64,000 nucleotides of DNA from Thecamonas trahens ATCC 50062 (lineage: Eukaryota > Apusozoa > Apusomonadida > Apusomonadidae), in NCBI RefSeq assembly GCF_000142905.1, contig NW_013657664.1:1362-65361 (forward strand). Reading direction: 5' to 3'. The notes under the pieces were generated by a model. It did no database searches. It saw only the letters and a program-made list of their open reading frames with translations, and was not told where the DNA came from. This document shows, one piece after another, positions 30,409 to 39,530 of the stretch; position 1 is the stretch's first letter; every line of letters begins with the position of its first letter. The translations under genes and the position numbers were made by a program.

Positions 30409-30915
30409 TCAGCACCCGCGGTTGAACAGCACTTCGCGCATCTCAACAAATACATTGCGGAGGACCGGGAGGCGGGGCTTGAGCTCCGGAAAGACCAGCA
30501 GCATGTCGCGCTCGCCCTTGACAACGACAGCAAGGTAGTAGATGACCTGATGACAATCGACACCCTCGTTGAGAACAACTTCGAGTATGCGCTCCTTCTC
30601 CACAAACCGGTAGCTCTTTGCGCCGAAAACCGTTGTTGACTCGAGCTGCATGCCCAGATCACGGAGGACTAGGATGGACTCGGAGACGACGCGAGCACGA
30701 ATGACCAGGAACCGCCAGCCCAGGAGCAGAACAACAAGCAGGGCCACAGACCACGAGACCGAGTCGCTCTCCGAGACCGCAGCCGTGACGGCGACGAGCG
30801 AGGCAGCAATGCCGACCACAACCCTGTCCAAGCGTGAGACAACCGGTGCGTCACGCGAGACCACAAACTCACGTGCATCGTGGGTGGCAGCCACAGACTC
30901 AAAGGTCAAACTCAT
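30409..30915 (-). CDS. PIGH: PIG-H, GPI-GlcNAc transferase subunit
   Basis: Subunit of the ER enzyme that transfers GlcNAc to phosphatidylinositol, the first step of GPI-anchor synthesis. It is 168 aa from ATG 30915. Two adjacent hydrophobic segments (about 34-75) form the membrane hairpin. They are followed by the conserved PIG-H block SILVLRDLGMQLESTTVFG, RILEVVLNEGVDCHQVIYYL, LLVFPELKPRLPVLRNVF. The size fits the family (yeast Gpi15, human PIG-H about 190 aa). It is convergent with the ABCA gene, 63 bp apart. Confidence 0.92.
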   Translation of the reverse strand: MSLTFESVAATHDAREFVVSRDAPVVSRLDRVVVGIAASLVAVTAAVSESDSVSWSVALLVVLLLGWRFLVIRARVVSESILVLRDLGMQLESTTVFGAKSYRFVEKERILEVVLNEGVDCHQVIYYLAVVVKGERDMLLVFPELKPRLPVLRNVFVEMREVLFNRGC

Positions 30916-30993
30916 ATGGCTCGGTCCAGCTCTTTCTCCGCCTGCCCGCTAGACCAGCTCGAGAAGCACGGGGCGGCCGACGTTGAAGTCCTT

Positions 30994-31107
30994 TTACGGC
31001 GTGTATCCGTCGGGAACACGGATGGCAACGCGGTACGTGTAGTAGAGCTGAACACCAAGGAGTGTGACGCACACCAGGGAGACCAAGATGTCCACACCGC
31101 GGTCCAT
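30994..31107 (-). CDS. candidate small membrane protein or terminal exon
   Basis: A 37-aa frame from ATG 31107: MDRGVDILVSLVCVTLLGVQ then LYYTYRVAIRVPDGYTP, with one hydrophobic helix. It sits directly behind a strong intron-like 3' end on the minus strand: a C-rich pyrimidine tract then CACACACAG, with the ATG six bases after the AG. It may therefore be either a stand-alone microprotein whose 5'UTR intron ends here, or the last exon of a longer gene. I looked upstream (31200-31870) for a matching exon and found no convincing one; the GTGAGT at about 31790 is a possible donor. No family assigned. Confidence 0.35.
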   Translation of the reverse strand: MDRGVDILVSLVCVTLLGVQLYYTYRVAIRVPDGYTP

Positions 31108-31867
31108 GAACAGCTGTGTGTGGTGAGGAGAGGGGGGAGGAAGAGGGGGGAGGTGAAGTGGTGGCGGTGTGGGGGGGGGGGGGGGGGGGGGGTGATCACG
31201 ACCTATGCCTGGCTTGATCAGGGCAGCAACGAGAAAAGGGCGCGAAGATTGGATGAGAATTTGGCGCCAAAAGCATGGTGAGATGATTGGCAGGTTGGAG
31301 TTTGAGGGATGATCGGGTGCAGCGGGGAGTACCTCTCGTGGCACATGTACGTTTGGAGGGTGCGGGTGTGAGGGGAAAGGGAGGCGAGAGGGATAGAGGG
31401 GGATAGAGGGGGGGGGAGGGGAGGGGAGGGAGGGGGGAATTAGGGATGATGAAAGGGAGAGAGAGAGAGGGAGGGGGAGGGGGGGGGGGTAGTGGTGTGG
31501 TGGGGGTGGATAGTGGTGGCGGTGGGCGGTGGCGGTGGAGCGAGTGGAAGACGGTACGGGCCAGGTCGGGAGACCACTGCGGTGGAGCACCAGTGCGGTT
31601 GAACACCATTGCGGTCGATCTCCACTACGGTCGATCTCCATCCTCTCCAATCATATGTGCATGCACTCCTTCTGTGTGTGTGTGAGGCTGGTGTATGCGG
31701 TGGGGTTGGCGGGGGAAATGTGCCGCACGGAAGAGAAGGACTCGATAGCTTCGACGATGTTCGACGCGGCTTCGATGGCCGACTCACGTAAGAAGGACGA
31801 TGATTGGGTGGATGATGCCGATGCGGGCGGACTTGACAGCTTGGAGCAAGGAGTGTGTTGACAGCAC
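31108..31867. other. G-run-rich region, probably intron and/or 5' flank
   Basis: About 760 bp dominated by purine-rich low complexity on the + strand: 22 consecutive G at 31171-31192, GGGGAGG-type runs at 31405-31490, and a short CGGTCGATCTCCA-type repeat near 31611-31640. On the minus strand these read as polypyrimidine tracts. No RNA gene was seen. Confidence 0.5.
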
Positions 31868-33915
31868 ATGGCATCGGATTTCACAGAAAGGGCGTTGATG
31901 GAGAAGAGCAGCAAGAGTAAGCAGCTCGGCCCGGGTGGGGCAGCGAGCAAGAGGACGAACCCGGCTCGACGGCATGAGATCTCGCGTGGCTCGACGGATG
32001 GCCAGTTTCTATGCGGGTGTGCGGCGGCGCCGTGCTTGTGCGCGCGGATTGTGCGGGCGCTGGCCGACGGCGAGGAGGCGGCCGACGGGCGGAGCGTGAA
32101 TCCGAGCGAGGGGTTCTTCTCGGAGAGCGAGACGGCGACGGCGCTGGCGCCCGAGGTCGACTTTGGACCTGTCGAGTACAAGTGGAAGCTTGCGACGCCG
32201 TCTGCGTCGCGGCTGCGGCATCTTGTGACGCAGCTCAAGTTCCGGCTGTCGGAGGGCGGCGGCGAGGCGATCTACGAGGTCGGGGTCACCGACGATGGCT
32301 CGCCTGTGGGACTCTCAGACGAGGAGCTGGCCGAGACGCTGGCGACGCTGGAAGCAATGGCAGCCGAACTGCAGGCGGACATGACCGTCCTTCGCACCCG
32401 GCAGGGCACGCACGGCAAGGTTGGCGAGGTCCTCATCCGCAAGCTGGCAAACGAGGAGTTTGTCGAGGTTCGCGTGGCAACCATGGGCAACGTGGACGCG
32501 GGCAAGTCGACGCTTGTGGGCGTGCTCACGGCCGGCCAGCTAGACAACGGGCGCGGGCTTGCACGGATGAACGTGCTGCGCCATCCGCACGAGCTAGAGA
32601 GCGGGCGGACGTCTGCGGTCTCGCACCAGCTGCTCGGTTTTGACTCGAAGGGTGGCATCGTCAACTACCCGGAGGGCGGGGCGTTCGGTCGGGCACGCTC
32701 TCTTCGCACGATCTGGCGTCGTGGCCGGAGATCTGCGCCAACGCGACCAAGGTTGTGGCCTTTGCCGACCTTGCCGGCCACGAGCGGTATTTGCGGACGA
32801 CGCTCACGGGGCTCACCCGGAGCCACCCGGACTTTGTCATGCTTGCGGTCGGCGCGAACGCGGGGCTGAGCGGCATGGCTGTGGAGCATCTCGATGTGAC
32901 TCTTGCGCTCTCAGTCCCGACCTTTGTGGTGGTGACCAAGGTCGACATGGCGCCGAAGCGGGTGCGCAAGGCGACACTCAAGGCCATCGCCAAGCACGTC
33001 CGTGCGCCAGGTGTCTCCAAGATGCCAGTCATGGTGCGGAGCGAGGAGGAGGCTATGGTCGCTGCGCGCAACATCCTCTCGTCGCGGATCACCCCCATCT
33101 TTGAGGTCTCGTCGGTCAGCGGTGCCGGCCTCGCCACGCTCAAGACCTTCCTCAACCTCCTTCCGCTCAAGACAGACTGGGCGGCCGTCCAGAGCGCTCC
33201 GCCCGAGTTCGCCATCGAGGAGACGTTTGTTGTTGCCGGCGTCGGGACGGTGGTGTCGGGCGTGGTCCGCGCCGGCACCATCGTCGCCGGCGACTCGCTG
33301 CTGCTCGGCCCAGACTCGACGGGCGGCTTCACGCCCGTGATCGTCAAGTCGATTCAGGTGGCGCGGAGCTCGGCCAAGGCTGTGGCGGCCGGGCAGACGG
33401 CGTCACTCGCTCTCAAGCGGGTCAAGCGCCAGGCGGTGGGCAAGGGCATGATGCTGCTCGACGCCGGCCTCGCGCCACAGGCTCACTACGAGTTTGAGGC
33501 CCACATCCGCGCGTTCTCAACCCGGTTCCCCATCCGGGTTGGCCACGAAGCGGTCATCCACACTGGCACCACACGGGCGACGGCGCGGGTCGAGTCGATC
33601 TTCCCCGCTGCCGGCGAGTCGGTCACGCCACAAGCCGGCGAGGTCGAAGTCGCGTTCCCTGTCGCGTGCGCCGACGGTGTGCATGAGGCCGCAGGCGCCG
33701 CAAGTGCTGCGGCAAGTGCGCCTGGCTCGGTCTCGGTCTCGACCACCACTGAGTCTGTCGTCCGCTTCCGATTCCTCTACCAGCCGCACTACCTCCGCAT
33801 TGGCGAGCGGGTCGTCTTTCGCGAGGGCTGCGTCAAGGGCGTCGGCAATATCACAGGCGTTGGCGGCCCGCCGGAGCTCGTCCTCCGCATCGCACCATCC
33901 AAAAAGAAGCAGTAG
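31868..33915 (+). CDS. GTPBP1/GTPBP2-like translational GTPase, one-base frameshift
   Basis: GTPase of the EF-Tu-like GTPBP1/2 family, which acts in ribosome rescue and mRNA surveillance. ATG is at 31868. The N-terminal extension leads to G1 GNVDAGKSTL (about residue 206), ESGRTSAVSHQLLGFD (switch I region), G3 DLAGHERYL and G4 VTKVD, then the beta-barrel domains ending FLYQPHYLRIGERVVFREG. At 32691-32693 (GGG) the frame breaks; one more G gives GRGTLSSHDLASWPEIC and rejoins KVVAFADLAGHERYL. The corrected length is 682 aa. All five G-box regions are otherwise intact, so this is very likely a sequence error in a functional gene. Confidence 0.9.
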
Positions 33916-34042
33916 CAATTGCAATAATAATGGTGAAGCTGGCGCGGACTCGGGAGGCCGGCTGCAGCGCGCCGGCTGCGGGCGGCCGGCCGGCAGCAGC
34001 GCAACGACGAGCGCTCGCACTCGACTTGGTGACCGACCAGCC

Positions 34043-34584
34043 ATGGCCCACGAGAGCATTTATCCGTTTGCCATTCTGACTGGTGGTGTGGCCATGATGG
34101 GTCTTCTGCAGTACGGCGTTGGTCGCCTGCTCAAGCCTGATGAGGTACGTCACAACGGGAAGGGAGGGGTGGGTGGCAATGGCTGTGGGCGGTGTCAGCT
34201 GCGGGGCGGAGTTGCGACAGAGGCGATTTTTGGTGGCTCCCGTCACGGTACCAATACCTCTGCCCTGTACGTAATATCCATGTCATGGGTACCGTATCTT
34301 GAGTAGAGGGTGTAGAATGTTGTAGCATACTCTGTGCCGAGTTGTGGCCAGGTGTTTGCTTGCTACCGTGTGGTAGACCTCGCTGCGGGTGGGTGGTCAC
34401 ACGGCCTGGGCGTGATGGCGGTCGGGGGGAAGGGGTGGTGGGAGGGTGGGAGGGGGAGGGGGAGGGGGAGGGGGGAGGGGGGAGGGGGAGGGGGGGAGGG
34501 GGAGGGGGGGAAAGAAGGGGTGAACTCATTGGTTGTCGGCGTATGCTTGGCTGTGCGTGTGCGGTGGTGCTGCTGCTGCTGCGG

Positions 34585-34645
<61 letters not shown>

Positions 34646-34902
34646 CTACTCAACTGCTGCTGCTGCTGGTGCTGCTGGCTACGCAACTGCTGCTACTGTC
34701 GGTGCTGCCGGCTGCTGGGACGGGACTGTTGTGGGGTGGGGGCTTGCGGCTACAGCATCGCCGCATCAAGCAGGATCCGTGGGACTTTCTGATGCGTGAG
34801 CGCGACCGGCGGATTCGGTCCAACGAGTTTGCGGCCTGGGCGGGTGAAACCCCGCCGGCGGCTCCCACACCAGGCGAGGATGCTGCTCATGCAGCAGAGT
34901 AA
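34043..34902 (+). CDS. NDUFA1: NDUFA1/MWFE-like subunit of mitochondrial complex I
   Basis: Small accessory subunit of NADH:ubiquinone oxidoreductase. Exon 1 (34043-34144) encodes 34 aa with one membrane helix (FAILTGGVAMMGLLQYGVG) and ends KPDE. The intron 34145-34755 (GTACGT...CTACAG, 611 nt) is filled with a GGGGGAGG tract and a CTG repeat. Exon 2 (34756-34902) begins HRRIKQDPWDFLMRERDRRI, matching the conserved YxWxxMERDRRISG region of NDUFA1. The phase-0 join gives 82 aa, close to the 70-aa animal protein. Its C-terminus is Ala/Pro-rich and lacks the animal tail. It is too short and too split for a simple ORF scan. Confidence 0.8.
34588..34644 (+). repeat. (CTG)19 triplet repeat in intron
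   Basis: Nineteen uninterrupted CTG units, flanked on both sides by interrupted CTG/CTC/CTA triplets from about 34568 to 34700. It lies inside the NDUFA1-like intron on the sense strand, just 110 bp before the 3' splice site. Confidence 0.95.
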
Positions 34903-35543
34903 GCAGAGGCTGAGATCGGTCGACGGCCATGCGCATACGCTCGCGCTCCCGCTTGCGATTGCTCTGCAATCCGACCTCGCAGGCAGAGGCCTTGAGCTAG
35001 CCCGCGTTCCGTCATCACATTGTCGTCGTTGCCTTTCCACTTCCATTTCTCTCCCCCTCTCTCCTGCCAGCAGCACTGCATTGCTGCTTGCATGAAATGG
35101 GTAGAGTGTGGAGGCGGTGACTGCGCTGGTGGTGATCACGGCGGCGCCGTGTGTACGTGCAAGCTGGACACCGATCTCGCCCTCACAACACATAAAACAA
35201 CCATATCCACACAAACAACACCTCACCACCCATTCACCCATCGAAGCAACAACAGCTCGTGTCGCCGAGCAGCGGCATTGGGTCCAAGCTTGCGTGCTAT
35301 GAGTGTAGAAGGGAGGATCGGGAGGATGACTGCGAAAATTAAAGATCACCAACCATGATCAAGGAAACTAAAGCAGACTCTGCAGCATCTTGGGTTGGGT
35401 TGTCTCGCCCAAGCTGATGCTCATTGTTGCAGTTGGGGTGCTCATACTCGTTGTTGAAGTCAAGGAGCTCATCACCCACCACCATTCGCGCCACTCGCCG
35501 CTCGCCACTCGGCACTCGGCCGCAATTCGCCCATTTGGCGCCA
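34903..35543. other. intergenic region, no gene seen
   Basis: About 640 bp between two + strand genes. Open frames on either strand show no recognisable protein or consistent codon pattern. A direct run of CGCCACTCGCC-type repeats lies near 35488-35515. Confidence 0.5.
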
Positions 35544-37603
35544 ATGGACAAGTCGGCAGGCGACCGCGCCACACACCACTCTGCGGGAACAGGTGGCGGA
35601 CAGAGCAGGTGCAAGAAGGACACAGAGGGCGGTGGGAGAAGCATGAAGAAGACACTTGCACAATTGCGTCGGCTGACCCGGGATGCCCTCAACAAGCAAC
35701 TCTACGAGTCGGCCATGTTCTACGCCGACAAGGCCGTCTCACTCCAGACTGCCGCTGCCGGAGGCGATCGAACCGATGCCGTGTCGGGTGCTGGCGCTGG
35801 CGCTGGCACTGGCGCTGGCGCGAGTACGGGGATGGTGACGGTCGCAGGGACGGCCGCTGGAGTCGAGATGGGCTTGGCGAGCACATCGACGACTGGCTCG
35901 GGTCGGGTGGTGGCCTCGGGCTTGGCGTGTCATAGTGCGGAGGGATCGGCGCTGACGCCGGGACTTGCCGACGACGTCTTTGCCCTCGCCACCGCCTTTC
36001 ATGCTACTCATCAATATCAGCGTGCTGTCCATACCCTTACTCGCCATGGCATGCTTGATCGCTCGCTGGAGGCCCGGTTGCTGGCCGCTCGCTGTCTGGT
36101 ATGTGTCTAGTCTGGTGTGTGGTGTGTCGAGAGAAGAGTGGAAGCACTCACCGCAGCCACACTCACATCCATCGCTGGTCGGCGGTGAGGAGGGGGAGGG
36201 GGTAGTTTGGGTCGGGAAAGCTGGAGGAAGCGCTGGAGATGGTGGGTGACGACATGTCCGAGATGGAGCAAAAGGTGCTGGCGGAGAGAAAGATGATGGA
36301 CTTTGACGAGGACGAGGACGAGGACGAGGCGGGAGCCGAGGCGGAGCAGGTAAGTGTGCTGGAGGCCGGGCCGTCGACGGTGGCAGCGGTGTGCGTGCTG
36401 CGGGCACGGGTGTACGAGGAGATGGAGAACCGCGACCGTGCGGCGACGTGGTACCTCAACGCACTCGACGCCGACTATCACTGCGTTGAGGCGTTCGAGG
36501 TCATTGTGCAGCGGCAGCTGCTGTCGCTGGCTGAGGAGGCGGCGCTGGTGGCATCGCTGCCGTTCCGCGACAACGAGGCCTGGCTCGAGGTGCTCTACAA
36601 GGCCAAGCTCAACAACAAGTACGGGTCGTCGCTCGCAGATCTCAACGCCGCGGTGCAGGCTCTCGGCGAGACCGCAGGTGTGCGGCTGGAGAGCAACACA
36701 GACATTGTGGTGGCGCGAGCGCGGGCGGCGTACGACGCGCACGCGCTGGACGACGCGCTCAGGCTCGCCCGCCAGGTCCTCGCCGAAGACCCGTACCACG
36801 CCGCCGCCCTCCCGCTCTTCATCGCCACGCTCGTCGAGCTCAAGGCGACTCAGGAGCTCTTTCGCAAGGCACACGCCCTCGCCGAGCAGTATCCCGACTC
36901 GGCGTTGGCGTGGTACGCCGTCGGCTGCTACTACTACACGGTGGAGGACCATGGAAAGGCACGGCAGTTCTTCTCGCGGGCGACGGCGCTCGACGGTAAC
37001 TTTGGTGCGGCGTGGCTCGGCTTTGGCCACTCGTTTGCGGTCGAGTCGGAGCACGACCAGGCTATGGCGGCGTACCGGACGGCGGCGCGGCTGTGCAAGG
37101 GCTCGCACTTGCCCAATCTGTTTGTGGGGATGGAGTACGTGGCCATCGGCAACGTGCACCTGGCAGAGCAGTTTGTCCGCGCTGCGCACGAGTCGTGCGC
37201 CGCCGCCGACCCGCTTGTCCTCAACGAGCTCGGCGTCATTGCCGCCACCCAGGGCTCGCTCACCCGAGCCCGTGGCTACTTTGAGCGGTCGCTGCTTGTT
37301 GGCGGCGCCGCCCTCGAGCCGGTCCTCTTCAACCTCGCCGGCGTCTGCCGCAAGCTCAGTGACTACACTGCCGCGGTCGAGTACTACTCGCAGTCGCTCG
37401 CCCTCCGTCCGCGCGAGTCGTCGACCTACACCGCCCTCGGCTTTACCTACATGCTCCTCGGCGAGCTCGACGTCGCCATCGAGTACTTTCACAAGTCACT
37501 CGGTGTCCGCCCCGACGACACCCTCACGGTCGGCCTCCTGCAGACTGCACTCGCCGACGTCTTTACCCTCTGCCGGCGGTCGACGCGCCGGCAGACCACC
37601 TAA
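35544..37603 (+). CDS. CDC16: APC6/CDC16, anaphase-promoting complex TPR subunit
   Basis: Scaffold TPR subunit of the APC/C ubiquitin ligase, 645 aa. Exon 1 (35544-36098) includes the N-terminal TPR segment LNKQLYESAMFYADKAVSL, a Gly/Ala/Thr-rich insert, and ARLLAARCL at its end. The intron 36099-36220 (GTATGT donor, 122 nt) joins to LEEALEMVGDD. Exon 2 has an acidic stretch (DEDEDEDEAGAEAEQ), then at least seven TPRs including WYLNALDADYHCVEAFE, SALAWYAVGCYYYTVEDHGK, AWLGFGHSFAVESEHDQAMA and YTALGFTYMLLGELDVAIEY. The order and the GHSF/ESEHDQAMAAYRTA block match CDC16 orthologues. The protein would assemble as a homodimer in the APC/C arc lamp. Confidence 0.92.
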
Positions 37604-37650
37604 CCTCGGCACATCTGGTCGCGCCGCTGCTGTAATAGTGCCATGGCCGC

Positions 37651-39030
37651 CTACGCGCTCGCGCCGTACGGCAGGTCCCACTCACGAGCGAGCACAACAA
37701 GCTCGTCAAAGTACGCGCGGTAGTACGCCGACCGCCGCTTGGGCCAAACAAAGTAAAAGATTGTGAGCTTGACAAAGTCGAGGCCGAGCGAGACGAAGAA
37801 CGAGGTCGAGAAGAGGGCGACAGCCGACCAGAAAGAGTCGCCGCCGCCCGATTTGGCCTGCGCGTGGAAGAGGATGGCGAGGACAACAATGATGATGACG
37901 CAGGCGGCAATGATGATGTACCCGAGAAACTTGACCACAAAGGCCACGCAGCAGCCGCGGCCCTTTTTCGTCACAAACGACACAATGCGCTTGACCGTCG
38001 AGGTGATGAAGAAGACCGCAAGCGCAACCAGGCAGTAGACAAGAATCCGCCCGGCGAGCGAGGTCGACTCGGTATCGTCTGACGCCATCGAGTTGGAGAG
38101 GTGCTGGAACTCAGTCTGCGTCGGATCATTGGCGTTTCCGTTCTTGGTGCACTTGGAGATGGAAGTCGGCGAGACGCAGAGGAGCCACGAGGCCTTGTCC
38201 GGGTCGTCGAGACTATCGCACCGCGGCCGGTTGTCGTCGCCAACCGAGTTGCCGTTGTAGCAGTACGGCACGCAGACAGGCGGGTCCAACTCGCCCGATC
38301 CGCACCAAGTAAAGGCCATCGGATCCGCCACAGACGGCGCCGTCGCCGACGAGTGCGGCGGATAGCCAAAGAGCTCGTACGAGTGATCGCTCGAGTACTG
38401 CGCGTCCCACGGGGTCGGGAGGCACGCATCGGCGTGGCTTCCCGCCAGCGAGTGGTCGCGGCGACAATTCGCAAGGCAGTACGCCGCTGCAGAGCACGAG
38501 ACCAGGTCGCGGGTCATCATCTGATACACCATGGCTCCGGCAAAGGCGGCGAGAAAGACAAAGGCGAGCATGAAGATCCGTCCCTTCCGTGACAGCACTC
38601 GAGCCTGGGTCGAGTACAGCGGCTCCGGGAAGAGGACAGCAAGCGCAAGGTGCTCGCGGAGAAAGTAGTTCCACAACCGCGGCGGCAAGATCTTGGCCTC
38701 GGCCGCCGCAAGCACCAGCTGCGGATTGACTACCGTCCCCTCGTCGTCCACGTAGCGCTTCCTCAGCCTCCTCGGCGGGATCTTGTGCATCTCTCCACTC
38801 TGTCGCCCTTCCCTCCTCTTCCTCCGACTCGATGCATTCATCTTGGGCGCCGCCCGCACCGGTGCCATTCCTCCGCTATCCGCATATCCATCGCCATCAT
38901 GGCTGCCATAGGCAGGTGGCAGTCCACTCGGAACGTCACCCGAATCGTTATCGCCCGCGACAGAACCCGTCCGGCCACCCATCCTCCCACAGTCATCATC
39001 CTGCGGAGAGTACTCCGGTGCCACACGCAT
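37651..39030 (-). CDS. four-pass membrane protein with Cys-rich loop
   Basis: Unassigned integral membrane protein, 459 aa from ATG 39030. A cytosolic N-terminus with basic Arg-rich segment (RRLRKRYV) leads to LWNYFLREHLALAVLFPEP and TM1 (FMLAFVFLAAFAGAMVYQMM). A roughly 160-aa extracytosolic loop follows with at least ten cysteines (CSAAAYCLANC, CVPYCYNGN). Then come three TM segments (LVYCLVALAVFFITS, LGYIIIAACVIIIVVLAIL, and FFVSLGLDFVKLTIFYFVW) and a short tail. The FLREH...LS-RKGRI stretch before TM1 resembles the membrane-entry region of polycystin-1-like proteins, but that is a weak impression. The assembly gap starts 65 bp upstream, so an extra 5' exon cannot be excluded. Confidence 0.6.
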   Translation of the reverse strand: MRVAPEYSPQDDDCGRMGGRTGSVAGDNDSGDVPSGLPPAYGSHDGDGYADSGGMAPVRAAPKMNASSRRKRREGRQSGEMHKIPPRRLRKRYVDDEGTVVNPQLVLAAAEAKILPPRLWNYFLREHLALAVLFPEPLYSTQARVLSRKGRIFMLAFVFLAAFAGAMVYQMMTRDLVSCSAAAYCLANCRRDHSLAGSHADACLPTPWDAQYSSDHSYELFGYPPHSSATAPSVADPMAFTWCGSGELDPPVCVPYCYNGNSVGDDNRPRCDSLDDPDKASWLLCVSPTSISKCTKNGNANDPTQTEFQHLSNSMASDDTESTSLAGRILVYCLVALAVFFITSTVKRIVSFVTKKGRGCCVAFVVKFLGYIIIAACVIIIVVLAILFHAQAKSGGGDSFWSAVALFSTSFFVSLGLDFVKLTIFYFVWPKRRSAYYRAYFDELVVLAREWDLPYGASA

Positions 39031-39095
39031 CCTTATCCGCCAAGCGTTTGTCTGTTAAAGAGATACTATGTGTGTGTGTGTGTGGGTGGGGGGGT

Positions 39096-39195
39096 NNNNN
39101 NNNNNNNNNNNNNNNNNNNNNNNNNNNNNNNNNNNNNNNNNNNNNNNNNNNNNNNNNNNNNNNNNNNNNNNNNNNNNNNNNNNNNNNNNNNNNNN
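39096..39195. other. assembly gap (100 N)
   Basis: Exactly 100 N, a conventional unknown-size gap. It is bordered on the left by (TG)n then GGGTGGGGGGGT. On the right, after 42 bp, comes a run of 27 G (39238-39264). Confidence 0.99.
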
Positions 39196-39482
39196 GGCAA
39201 ACAGCACTCGTTTGTGTGGCAAAGAAGGGCCCCAAAAGGGGGGGGGGGGGGGGGGGGGGGGGGGTGAGGGCTGAGCGAGCGGTGGCCGTACTTGCCTTGC
39301 TCCCTGTTCCGTGCCAATGTCAATTGGTCTCGTTACAAAAATTGTTCTTCCTTTTTTGTTGCGTCGGCAGAGATAGAGTATGCGGCGACGTAAGGACGAT
39401 TGCGGAGGGCTTGATCAAGACACCCGACATCCTGCATTCGACATCCAACTCAGCTGAGTGATGCGGGAGGAGGGGATGGAGG

Positions 39483-39496
39483 AAAGACTGCATGGT
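39483..39496 (+). repeat. left copy of flanking direct repeat
   Basis: AAAGACTGCATGGT, identical to 40998-41011. Extending left, GGAG plus one mismatched base also matches (18 of 19). It is followed by a TG microsatellite (39496-39515). Confidence 0.7.
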
Positions 39497-39530
39497 GTGT
39501 GTGTGTGTGTGTGTGAATCAGTTTAATGAT

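Noticed and set aside
36107-37492. 461-aa open frame antisense to APC6
   Set aside because: Shadow frame caused by codon bias; the + strand encodes unmistakable TPRs.
39068-39323. Open frames running through the N gap
   Set aside because: Their continuity is an artefact of unknown bases and poly-G.
39515-39530. Short match to the U2 snRNA motif ATCAGTTTAAT
   Set aside because: Only 11 bases match. The branch-recognition and Sm-site context of U2 is absent upstream and downstream.
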